Part shown: positions 11,060 to 22,700 of the stretch, in pieces
Position numbering within the stretch: the first letter of the stretch is position 1
Layout of the letters: the number at the start of each line of letters is the position of its first letter
From: Didymodactylos carnosus
Lineage: Eukaryota > Rotifera > Eurotatoria > Philodinida > Philodinidae
Assembly (NCBI GenBank): GCA_905250885.1
Contig: CAJNOQ010000521.1
Location: 1 to 48,115 of the forward strand
Reading direction: 5' to 3'
Length of the DNA stretch: 48,115 nt
Notes under the pieces: model-generated
Seen by the model: only the letters and a program-made list of their open reading frames with translations
Database searches by the model: none
Told to the model about the DNA's origin: nothing
Made by a program: the position numbers and the translations under genes

Positions 11060-14058
11060 ATGCCAACATTTGAAACGGGTGATCCTGGTGGTATAATTAG
11101 TAAAAATGATCGTAATGATCGTGTCGAATGTTATGGTTGTAATTATAAAATTGAAGAACGTTATTATTTAATGGCTATTGATAAAATATGGCATTTATCA
11201 TGTTTAAGATGTTTTGATTGTAATCAATCATTAGAAAAAGAGGTGACATGTTTTTCTCGAGATAAACAAATTTATTGTAAAGATGATTATATCAAGTAAA
11301 TGTTTTTTTATTTTCTATATCTATTGTTTCTATTCAATCTATATATACTTTAGACGTTATTGTCGTCGAATATGTTCTCGTTGTCATATGTTAATTCGTC
11401 CAAATGAATTAATAATGCGTGCAAAACAGTATATATATCATTTAGAATGTTTTTCATGTATATCATGTAATCATCGATTACATCCCGGTAAGTGAATACA
11501 ATATCTCATGAGACATTTTTATATATCTCATTATTCTTATTTAAGGTGATGAATTTGGTTTAAAAGATGATGAATTATTTTGTCGTGTACATTATTATGA
11601 ATATGAATTATATTTACCATCTTCTTCTATAAATCATCTATCATCACTACCACCATCATCATCATCAAAATTATCTACATGTTTAAATTCGACACAGTAT
11701 TCACCATTACCATTTATGTCTGATGAATCCGATTATTATTCTTTGCCATTGCAAACAACATCTGATGGAAATAATAGTTGTAGAACAACAAATTCAAAAA
11801 TAACATTAACAATAGCAAATAAACGTGCAAGAAAACGAAAAATTAATAGACAAGAAATACCAGATTATATTACAACATCATCGTCACCATCATCAATCGG
11901 TAAGATTCAATAAATTCACTTTATCAAAGAGAAAATTGAATGAATTGAGAAGAAAAGTCAGATGTTTAGATAAGAAGACTTCATTTTGTACAGTACATGT
12001 ATGAAATAATCAATTGTCAATTGTTTTACATTTTTTTTCACACTTTCTGAATAGAAAAATTGTCTATTCATATTTGTTCATAAGTAACTGTTATTAAAAT
12101 GTTGATCAAGATACCATCATCCACATTACTTATCGACATGTTCTCTATGATTTGTGTAGTAGCTTAAGTGATACTTTAAAAATCATTAAACTGATTGATC
12201 ACCAAATTACAATAGATCTTCTTAGAAAAATTAAACATAATGTTTACTATACATAAATTATTATTATCTTAGAAAATGATTTGACAAAATTAATATTAGA
12301 ATTCTTGAATTTTTTCATCCGCTGTAATTTGATCTTCTTATACTTATTAAGCTCTATACTGATGTATCTATTGTTATACGTTGCCTATATAGACTTACTA
12401 GGAAAGTTGCGGAACTTTTCATTTTGTAGAGAAATATTTTCTCTTGAAAATTTAGCTGTGAAGAAAAAACAATTTAAAATTATTTCTAGCAAAAATGTGA
12501 GTATTCTAAAATGCACTTAAGTTAGAAAAAGACCTGTGTTTTTTTTCTTCTGAATTCAGTGCATGTTAAAATATTCATATTTATATCACAGATAACGTTA
12601 AAATTTTTCTACTTATATGAGATTGTAGTTCAAACATTTCTCTACAAAATGAGCTGTTCTGTGACTCTGAGTCATTTTTTATAGACAACTTATAACAATT
12701 TTCGTGGAAGTCTTAACATCAGTTTTTTAACTGATGCACGCAGCATCTAAAAACGTATTGTTCAAGATAAACATCGTGCATCACTTCTTTACATATGTTT
12801 TTATCGTTTCTTCTAATACAAGTAACACGTCAAAAGCAATTAAAAACAGATAGACAGATCGATCTCTGTCCTTTTCTCATTTTTAGCAGTCATTTTCATC
12901 TATTGTCTCTTATGTTTAGTTTATTCTCCGTGAAATATGCAGGATCTGTGATTTTCCGAAAACAAGCGTTCTTTAAAATTGATGATTTTGTTGAATGATC
13001 CGTTAAAATTTTGTACACTATAGTGTTCGTAGGGTGACAAGAACAGTACTATCTTTTCTCATTCAGACTACTACATTCTTTACAGTAGAAGTGATGGTAA
13101 ACTAATTCTCTCTATTTGTATCAATAGACTTTCAATATTTCACACTTGTTTTCAATACTTGTTCTTCTTGAACAATTTGTTATTAAGATATTCAAGTGAT
13201 ATATATACTTGAACAATAAGGATTAAAGTAAATTGTTAACATACTCAAGTGATCATCTAAAACTAAAAATACAATAACACTTGAACTACAATTACATTGC
13301 CTAATTTTTTTTTCGTCAATAAATTCAATTATTAATTGTTTTTTAATGTCAATAATCGTTTGGATGAATGAATACTTATCTTGTTCACTATTTTATCCCG
13401 TCAATTTTTCTAAAAGATCAGTGTTTGTCATTTTTTGTTGTTGTTGTTTTTTCAGATCCAAATGCAGATTTATTTTCATTGGACGGTTATTATTTGGATG
13501 ATGTTGAAAATTCATTACTCAATGATCCATCGTCTCTATCTCAACAACAGCATTCACATCATAATCATAGTCATCATCAAAGACAAAAACGTGTGAGAAC
13601 AAGTTTTAAACATCATCAATTAAGATGTATGAGATCCTATTTTAATTTAAATCATAATCCAGATGCAAAAGATTTAAAAAATTTAGCAGAAAAAACTGGT
13701 CTACAAAAACGTGTATTACAAGTAAGTAGATAAAATAAATATATAACATTCAAATCTATATGAAATTTATTATGTAAAAATTAATGGATTTTAAATTAAA
13801 TTTTAGGTTTGGTTTCAAAATGCTCGAGCCAAATTTCGTCGTAGTTCATCACGAACTGATTCTAAAAATGCTACAACTAATAGTAACAGTAGAAATAATA
13901 ATACTTCTGATATAGATGGTAATCCATCATCAATAAGAAATTCTTCATCATCTAAAATTAGTTATGGTGAAGATTCGTCAAATATGTCATCACTAGCCGA
14001 ATCTGAAAAGACATCATCTCTAATAATGAGCGAATCTGAAACATATGGATCAACGTGA
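11060..14058 (+). CDS. LIM-homeodomain transcription factor, apterous/Lhx2/9 class (copy 1)
   Basis: Five exons: 11060-11295, 11354-11487, 11546-11899, 13456-13721, 13807-14058; 1242 nt, 413 aa. All junctions are GT-AG and the frame holds throughout. LIM1 (about 24-77, starting ECYGCNYKIEERYYL) and LIM2 (about 85-138) bind zinc and partner proteins. The homeodomain (about 286-342) has KRVRTSFKHHQLRCM, NHNPDAKDLKNLAEKTG and VWFQNARAKFRR. The NHNPDAKDLKxLAxKTGLxKRVLQ block is characteristic of apterous/Lhx2/9 rather than other LIM-homeobox classes. Members act in the nucleus, specifying neurons and appendage or epithelial territories. A Ser-rich linker and a His/Gln tract (QQQHSHHNHSHH) lie before the homeodomain; the tail is Ser/Asn-rich. 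Intron 2 (58 nt) interrupts LIM2 at PG|DEFG and is missing in copy 2. The start has A at -3; no copy-2-like upstream exon was found, but a short 5' exon could be missed. Confidence 0.93.
13192..13284. promoter_or_regulatory. Cluster of TCAAGTG sites in intron 3 of LIM-homeobox gene 1
   Basis: TCAAGTG occurs at 13192-13198 and 13245-13251, and its reverse CACTTGA at 13278-13284, with a partial ACTTGA at 13207-13212. TCAAGTG is the known core recognised by NK2-class homeodomain proteins. Three exact copies in 93 bp of AT-rich intron is more than expected by chance, so an intronic enhancer is possible. Function is inferred only. Confidence 0.35.
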
Positions 14059-14085
14059 GAGAATTGAAATTTATACGCACAAGTC

Positions 14086-14091
14086 AATAAA
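14086..14091 (+). terminator. Polyadenylation signal AATAAA for LIM-homeobox gene 1
   Basis: A canonical AATAAA lies 27 nt after the stop codon (14056-14058). The closeness fits a short 3' UTR typical of compact genomes. In AT-rich DNA the hexamer also arises by chance. Confidence 0.45.
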
Positions 14092-14372
14092 AAGAAAAAA
14101 GAGAAGAAAATAAAAAACGTTCTTATTTTGCATTTAAAAATATTCTCGTTTTTATACAAAAAAAAAGAAAAGAAAATTCTAGTCATTTATTTAAAACGTG
14201 TTGAGTAGCTGCGATTTTGTGTTTTTTTATTTGTCCATTTGTTTTCTTGATGTTTTTATTATATAAAAGAAAAGAAATATATATAGTCTGACAATATAGT
14301 AAAAAAGAATCACATTATAAAACTTTATCAGTGTTCATTATTAGACTCATTAAATGTAAAATAGTATACCAT

Positions 14373-14820
14373 TGACGTGACTAGCTAATTCTGCTACCGC
14401 AAGGGAATTCCGTAACGTTTTCTCTTCATTTTGTTGTGTCGATATAGACCAAACCGAACGATGCAGAGAGTCATGAGACGTCTTAAATTGAAGAGAAAAG
14501 TCTTATGAACATTTTAAAACGTATCTGTACTCCCAAAAAACTACCTCTTTTTGAAGATCGTAATAAAATATTGAATTTCGAAAAATTCACATTCTTCAGA
14601 ATCGAAAAGTAGTACTCAATGTTTTATTACGATCCTCAGAAAGAGGTAGTTTTCTGGGAGTACAGATACGTTTTAAAATGTTCATAAGACTTTTCTCTTC
14701 AATTTAAGACGTCTCATGACTTTCTGTATAATTTGGTTTGGTCTATATCGACACAATAAAATGAAGAAAAAACGTTACGGAATTTCTTTGCGGTAGGTAG
14801 CAAAGTTAGCTGACCACACC
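14373..14820. mobile_element. Foldback element downstream of LIM-homeobox gene 1
   Basis: A 448-bp near-palindrome. The left arm carries GGAATTCCGTAACG, GTCGATATAGACCAAACC, AGACGTCTTAAATTGAAGAG and CGTATCTGTACTCCC; each recurs in reverse order and complement in the right arm with few changes. The centre is near 14595. No coding capacity. Long nearly perfect arms mean a transcript through it would form a stable hairpin. Confidence 0.85.
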
Positions 14821-15930
14821 GATTGAAGAGAATAGTGTTTAACCGATAAAGAATTAAGACAAACATTTTTTGAGACTAAAAAAATCAATTTAGTAATTAG
14901 AAATAAAACAAAAAGCGTTGCTCGCCTAATATCATGTTGTGAATATTATTTTTTACTAAAACAATGTGTATGCAAGTGTCAAAAATCGAATTAGAGCTTA
15001 TTTAGAAGAATATGACCTTTATTTTTTGTTCTCGTCAAGATAAGGGTAGAGTAGTGTTTTTGTTCGTTATAGAATGCATCTTTTTGAAATGTTATAATAA
15101 TAACAATAGAAAGATCAGTAAGTGTACACTTTACAAACTCAATTTCTATAGATGAAATCAAAATGTATCTGAAAAAAAAGAGAGAAGAAAAAGAATAACA
15201 AATAGTTGAACATTTATCTAAGATTTGGTAAGAATTATAAATACTATCATTATGTTTGTCTAAATTAAACGATGACAATAGTTAAAAATCATATTCATAA
15301 TTTTATGATATAAATAGAACTAATAGTTAACCTTCATAACAGCTGTACTAATAGATCATAGAGAGTCAGTTAGTTTCTAAGATGTTTCGATATTTTTGAA
15401 ACATATTCATATTGAATACAAAAGACGATTTACTATAGTATAAAAAATTATTGATATCTTTTTACAGGTGAAATCGTTATACATAAATTAGTAATTAAAA
15501 TTTTTGATACATTGTTTTTTTTGCTCAAAAATGTGTTAATTGAAGTGGAAATTGAAATGATATCGTATATATATAAATATTTGATATGAAGCAGAACAAT
15601 CTTTCACCGTTACTGTGTTCTGTTATATTCAACAGGTCAATAAAATTTTATATAAAATGCATCATTGATAATTTGAATATAAGTGAGAGACAGAAACGAT
15701 ATCAGATTATTGAGTATTCATAGAAAGAATAGATAGATATACATCGACATATACATCGTCACAAGATTAAAATGTTGGATAATGTTTTTATCAATAAATA
15801 TCGGTTTATTATTGATTACACCAATATATAAATGATTAAAATTAACATGACGCTAGAGATTAATTGACATTGTAGTAAAATAGTGTCACATTATTAAAAT
15901 TATACACAGAAACATCTTGTCATAGTTTCT
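14821..15930. other. No gene recognised between convergent LIM-homeobox genes
   Basis: AT-rich DNA with no frame of interest and no RNA gene that I can see. Confidence 0.5.
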
Positions 15931-16302
15931 CTGAGCAGGACTCGACAAGTCCAAATCACATTTATTTAAAAACTCAGACTTGACTTGGACTAGAAAATTG
16001 GGTGACGTTGACTCGAGTTATTCATTGAAAAAAATTTTCATCTGTTTTTACAAAAAATTTACAATTTATAAGATTAAATTTTCACTTATAACTTTCATCC
16101 TAATTGAATAGATTGCATCAGAACGATTTTTTTTTGTGCATAAAAACTAGGAACTAGATATTGTATCATAAAAAATTGTTGTAAACGTTGTTTATAAAAA
16201 TAAACAGAAACCGAACAAATGACAAAAATAACTTGACTCGACTTGAAACCGCTACGAAATGAGTCGCTCGACTCGAAAAGTGGCTTGGCTCGCCTGGCTC
16301 TG
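15931..16302. mobile_element. Degraded hAT-like element, about 372 bp
   Basis: The left end CTGAGCAGGACTCGACAAG resembles the reverse complement of the right end, CAGAGCCAGGCGAGCCAAG. The subterminal zones are rich in GACTCGA/GACTTG words on both sides. No clean target duplication, so an old insertion if real. Confidence 0.5.
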
Positions 16303-17944
16303 TCTCTAAGTATGTCTAAAATTCTTTCTCAGTTCCTCTTTTAATATTCGCTTCATAAATTACTCTAGATTGCATACAAAACTGCAAAAGAATTTACAAA
16401 CGTCTGCATGCACAACATCAAATTAATTATCTTTTTTCTTTTCTCGATAAAAAGCAGATTAAAGCAAAAGTTTACTGGCAACATGTTGTTTCTAGCTCAT
16501 ATTGTATCCATATTCTCTAGATATCTTTCTGAGTTTAACTTACATAAAAAATCGTCATTTCTTTCTATTGCATGTTGATGTCAAATCGTATTAATCTACG
16601 AGCAGCAGATTTTCATTTTTAACATAAAACTATTTTAAGTAACCTTATTAAATGAAATATTATTTTAAAGAGACATACACGTGACTATAGTATATTACGT
16701 GCCATTCTTATCAAAGAAGCTTAAACAATTTAATGATGTGTGCTTTTATTTTAATTGGACTAATTGCAGAGTTGACGTGCTTGTCTTAATATATATATAT
16801 ATGAAAAAAAAAGAAGAAATGAGAAAAAGAATCGATCATGTGGACACTGAGGAAAGAAAGAGGTCATATTTCATGGAGAAAAAAAAAAAAAAGAAAAAAA
16901 GTTCTTGTTTCTGTTGTCAACGGTGAGTCTGTTTTTTTTCCTCTCGTGATTACTAAGTAGTTTATAGGTGGTCTTGATAACGAATAAAAAAAAGGAAAAA
17001 GAACAAACTTCCGGAATTAATCAATTGTTAGAGATATTTTACTTTGTTTGAAAAAAAAAGAAAGGAATGTTTCACAATGGGCATCTAGTGAGGATGAGAG
17101 TTCAGATAGTACCCAGATTCATGTTCATTTATTTTTTTTCAAATAGGAAGGGAATAACAAAGACAATGAGCTAACGATCAATCTGTAAACGTTACATAGG
17201 AAAAACAAACAGTAAATGAAAAGGAGAAAAAATCGAGTGTGAATGAACAAGAAGTTGAGTACAATAATGAGAAAAAATGTTAAAGATTACAATCATATCG
17301 AAAAATTTTAGTTTTTCCCTTTTCTTGATTTTAATTTGATTTAAGATTTATGTATTTTATCAAAGTAACAAAGAAGAACATGTAACATCCGGCATTGAAG
17401 CGACAAAATCCACTATCTTAGCACCAGGAGTTATTACAGCTAATATAAGCGAAAAAGCAATAAAATAAACAAGTCAATAACATGAAAGAAACAAGATAAT
17501 CAGAAGACATCAATGTAGATGTTGAGAGCATTCGTAAAACGAAAAAGTGAAGAACATTCATGCTACTAAATAATTTATTCAACTTCTTAAGGATATGTGC
17601 TAGAAGAGAGGCTGTAAAAAATATTTTTCCTATATGAATAATTTTGACCTTAGTAGTGGGTGTTATTTCAGTAAAGCGCCTTGTTGTGTCCGAAGTAGAT
17701 TCGAAACTTGAGAATATCGTCTTATCATCTTTTATTTTCAATAAAAAAAGTGAGTAGATGAGCACATTTTCTTAGTATCTTTTCATTGTCTATGTATCGG
17801 GTACTTGAGAAGTTCTATATCTCTAACTCATCACTACACACATCTTTTCCTTCTTGTTCTCCTCGATGTCTAGATAAACCTGTCTGCTCGCTTAGATCAT
17901 GCCAGAAAGATTTTGATAGCTAACTGACAATCTTTCCAATATGT
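16303..17944. other. No gene recognised; A-rich low-complexity
   Basis: Low-complexity, A-rich tracts (for example around 16880-16900) and AT repeats. Frames at 16681-16926 and 17418-17765 are lysine-rich or featureless and I do not call them. Confidence 0.5.
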
Positions 17945-18397
17945 ATGTGAACCAGAGCTGGGCAGCTCCGGCTCCGGAGCTGAACGGAAAGCGTTGAGTT
18001 CAGAGCCGGAGCTGGTGTGCGAATGATGATGTCCGCGTTCGATCGAGGTAAAAATGACACCCTTACGGCAGATAGTTATATGAGTGTGTGCACTGATGAC
18101 ACGTTAATATATGCTGCCTCAGTCTTGACCTTCTTCTACTAAATGTAACGCTTTCGAAAGAAGATTTTTTATGCATATATCATGCAGTTATAGACTATAT
18201 TTGTATTTGTAAAACGATTTTCATTTTCATATTTTCCCTTAGTTGAAAGCCTAGGAAATTCAATCGCAAGAAAAACAAGGAATGATGAGCATCTTTTGGA
18301 GCGGGAGCTGGATGTAAAAGCTCTAAGAGAGATGCCGGACAGAAAAACTTGAAGCTGGAGTCGGGAGGGATCGGAGCTGCCCATCTCTGATGTGAAC
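17945..18397. mobile_element. hAT-type MITE, 437 bp, with perfect 8-bp target duplication
   Basis: The unit 17953-18389 is flanked by ATGTGAAC on both sides (17945-17952, 18390-18397). Left terminus CAGAGCTGGGCAGCTCC and right terminus (reversed) CAGAGATGGGCAGCTCC differ at one position. CAG termini plus 8-bp duplication are diagnostic for hAT. The ends are enriched in GGAGC/GCTCC words, a recurring design in this window. No transposase coding. Confidence 0.92.
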
Positions 18398-19714
18398 GAC
18401 ATGAACAAACTGCGAATTATGGCTAATTTTTCAATCAGAGATACTTTTGATTTCTCCTTCAAGATTGTAAGCTCTGATAGCCTGACTACAGAACTATGTC
18501 TTTAAATTAACAAGTGATCGTAAGAGTGTCACGAACGTACACACATAATGTATAACCATCCATAAAAAAAAAATTTGTCTGTCCGCATGCCGTTTACACA
18601 TATACAGTGTTAATAATCATAAAGTAAATGTCTTATTGTTCTCTCTTGCTCTTCTTTTTTATTTGTTCAAAATATTGTTCAATTTACTTAGAATAACTAT
18701 TTGTTCATTACTTACATACATTGGTATATGCCTTTTCTTTGGTAAATAGTTTACCATTGTATATATTAAACGGTTAAAAATACACAAATTTTCACACCAA
18801 TATTATTTTTTCTATTCACTACTATTGTTTAAAGTAAAGACCAACAACGTCACTTTTACTTATCATTGAGAAAAGAAGCAAAACGAGTTACTAAGATACT
18901 CTTAGATTTTAATCAAATAAAACATTTTTTGAAAATGCAGTTGAATTTAACGAACATCGTGACAGCTTTTCGTGCAAAAATATGAATTCATTTGGCATTT
19001 TAAGTTCATTTTTTTGCTTTCATAGTATAATGAGAATTATAGAATTAAAAGAAATGAACAATGTCTCTTGCACACGAAAGCACAGCAAATTCTGTTTATT
19101 CTTCTGTGGTGAGTCAATCTACCGTCTATAAGTTAAAATTCATCATATTTGTTTATAAAACAACATTGAACACACCATACGATCTCTTTTAATTTTAACC
19201 GTCTAGTCCAACCAATTATCAAAGTTTTTAATGTAAATATTATGAATGTTGCGTGTGTTTCTACGAAATCAATTGAATAGTTTATTATTTGATCTTTTCT
19301 CTTCTCTTATATATGCCATACATTTTGATTGAATAGTATGTTTTCTAATGAACATATATATACATGCACACACACTTTCTCACACTCAATCGTTTTCTTA
19401 TTTTCTTTCTTCTTCTGTTCTCTACCTGTTCGAAATCAAACGTTCACATCATTATTATCACTACTAACAGTGCCATATCAACATCAAGAAAAGAAGATGA
19501 ACACATGAAATAACAAAAACTATGTACTGCCTTATTTCGTAGCAAAAAAAACAAAAAACAAAATCAGTTGAACTCGGTATGTCAGTTGTGCTAAGAATGA
19601 CAAATGAAAAAAACAGAAAAGTAAAATATCACAAAAAAGAAGAAGCACAAAAATGGAAGAAATTTGTTTTTGAGTATATTTATATATATATACTTCCTGT
19701 TTTTGATTCGTATC
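18398..19714. other. No gene recognised; 3' flank of LIM-homeobox gene 2
   Basis: AT-rich DNA. It contains the presumed 3' UTR of the minus-strand LIM-homeobox gene and a lysine-rich unsupported frame at 19579-19767 that is antisense to its last exon. Confidence 0.5.
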
Positions 19715-22700
19715 CTAAGTATAATCATCGATATAAGATGTTAAATGATGATATTCGGTGTCCGTAACAGAATCTCGACTTAGATCACCATGTCCACCTA
19801 AATCACCATCACTCGAATGATCATCTGTTAGCATGTCAAGTAGTTCAGTTTCCTTCCGATTTAATATGATCGTATCCTCAGGGTTTCTATTAATAATTGA
19901 GGATGAGATAGATGTAGAAGATGATGATGATGAGCCGTCTTGTTTCGTATCTTGATCTTGAAGTAAACTACGACGATATTTTGCACGAGCATTTTGAAAC
20001 CAGACCTATATACAAAAAAATATTTACTTATAAAATTGAACAAATCTATTAATCCATTTTCTTTTTTGTTTGTTATTGACGTCTCACCTGTAGGACACGT
20101 TTTGATAAACCTGTTTTTTGTGCTAAACTTTTTAAATCTTTTGCATCTGGATTATGATTACTAGTAAAAAATGTTTTCATAATACGTAATTGATGATGTT
20201 TAAAACTTGTACGCATTCGTTTTTGTCGTTGTTGCTGTTGTTGATGAGCAGTTTGCGAAGATGATGAGTTGAGAATTTGTTGTTGGAATAAAAATGTTTC
20301 GGTTAATATTGAATTTTCACGATTATCCGAAAATAGGCCTATTAAAAGAATGAAGACAAAAGTCGTTAGAATTTTTTGAAGAAATTGTCTAGTAAGTATG
20401 AAACGTTTATAACATATTTTATCTATCTAAGAGTTTGCTTGTTCGTCCTTGTATTCTTCTCATTCATCCAACATTCAGTTTTACGGTAAGTGTTGCATGA
20501 TTTGACTGTATGATGTAGAGACCATGTGCAAATGAGAGTATTGCGTTATTAGTCGAACCCGAAGATGACAGTCCTTAAAAAAATGTATCATTTTTACTAC
20601 TTGGTAGGCGGAGAGTTGGTATAAACTTTTTTATTTGAAAATGAAGAAAAAAAATCTTAATACGAAACGAAATCACGATCCAATGGGTTACATTGTATCA
20701 GTTTACAAAAGAGTCTTAAAGAACGGATGAGCAGGAAAGATAATAACAGACATATAAAATAATAAAAAAGAGAATTGGAGAGAGCAAGAAAAAAATTGAT
20801 CATTAAGTACAGAGGAATATGATTAAAGAACCGAAATATTATAGTAGATGTTGAAGAGTAGAGCAGTTGTGGTGATCAGATGACCCTATGAGCAAGAGAG
20901 AGACAACTTCCAATGGATTCGTACAGATATGAGATAGAAATGCATCAATTTCGATATCAAAATATAGAAACTCAGGCAGGTCCTTAAAAATGTTTAGTGT
21001 CCGAGATAAAGAGGCTACGAGTTGAATTTTACATTACTAGTTTCTTCAGTATTGTAGTCATTTTTGATGTGGATGGTGGATGATGGTACTCTCTAGAAAA
21101 AATGTGTCCAACAGAATCCTTTTAGGGTTCCAGAATTTATGAACCTTTTACAGGTCAAAGACACAAAATATGGTTCTATCTCGTACCTTTTTTTGACTGG
21201 AACCTTAAAAAAGGTGCGAGATAGAACCATATTTTGTGTCTTGCACCTTTAAAGGGTTCATAAAATGCTACTCAATTCTAAAATCCTAGAAGATTCTATT
21301 CGGCCCCTTTGTTTTTCTAGAGAGTATTCAAAATGAACTGCAGATATGTAAGCAATGTGTATTTGCATAAGAAATTGGGATATATTTTTTTCTTAAAATC
21401 TTGCGCATATGTTCTCCAGTATATGGGCAACTATTATGTGCGTTTCTCAACGATTCTCTTCGTTTAATTTTCGAACAAGTTAATACAGTAGAGCAATAGC
21501 CAGTTAATAATTCGGATGAATGCACTATTTATATATCAATGGATTATCTTTTGGATAGAGAGAAATATTCGTTAATAATGAAATGAATTTCTAAAAGAGC
21601 GTAGAGAACAGAGGAATAAACTACTCAAAGTTCTTTAAACATCATGATGAATTTAAGAACGGTATATCACTTCTTTCTTATAAAAGTACGTCTCGAATGC
21701 TCAATCATAAGTCAAGATTATAAACACAAATGTGTCTCGATGTTCAGACCCTATCGTTCGTTCCCTATTTCACTTTTTCTTCTACGCATATCCTCTCTAT
21801 TTTGTTTTTGAATAGATAATGTATTTCTTGATAAATATGTGTCAATCTTGTTCCACACCTCTATGTGAACAATACACATACACACACACAAACAACGACG
21901 GATATTGATTTACTTATTTGAGGCGCGTAATTATCTTCACTTTTTTTTTAAAACTCAATCTTTAGATAAATAATATATATCCTTCATTTATTTATTTAGT
22001 TTTACCTGTTGTTGAATGATGAATATTATAATCGTTTTCAACATCATTTAACTTTCGTTTTCTACTCTGCTGTTGTCTATTGGATTTTATTGGAAAATAT
22101 TGTTGTGTTGTATTTAAATCGGTCATAATAAATTCAGATGATGGTAGTTGTGGTGATGATTTAAGTTGTTGTTCGATAAATGATGATGGTAACAATAATG
22201 AATCGTCAAAAATTGATGATGATTGTTCAAAATGTGATCGACATAGTAAGAATGAATCACGTAAACCATATTCATCACCAGGTTTTAATAATTGTTGACA
22301 TAAACAACATGAAAAACAATTAATATGATATAAATAATCGCATGCACGCATAATTAAATCATTAGGTGTCAATGATTGATGACATTTTTGACAACGATAA
22401 CGACCAGAATATCTAAAGAAAATATAAAATTTTTTGTCCGATATTTGAATATTAATATTGAAAAGAGAAAAAAAAACATTAAAAGAGTTTTAGGAGATCA
22501 TATTTTCTTCTAAAGATTAAGAATTATCGATCTGTTTACTTTGATTCTCTATTCTGTGTAATATTGAACAGTCATGTCAGACAAAAAGATCAAAAAACAC
22601 TTTTGTAAGAGTTTTTTTTCTTTTTTTTCTTTTTTGTTATTTCTCATTTATCACCATCGGACAAAACACACAATTGTCAATCATCATCATTATCATTTAT

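Noticed and set aside
12717..12736. Perfect 8-bp stem, TTTT loop hairpin in intron 3 of copy 1
   Set aside because: Too small to suggest a microRNA precursor or element; such hairpins occur often in AT-rich introns.
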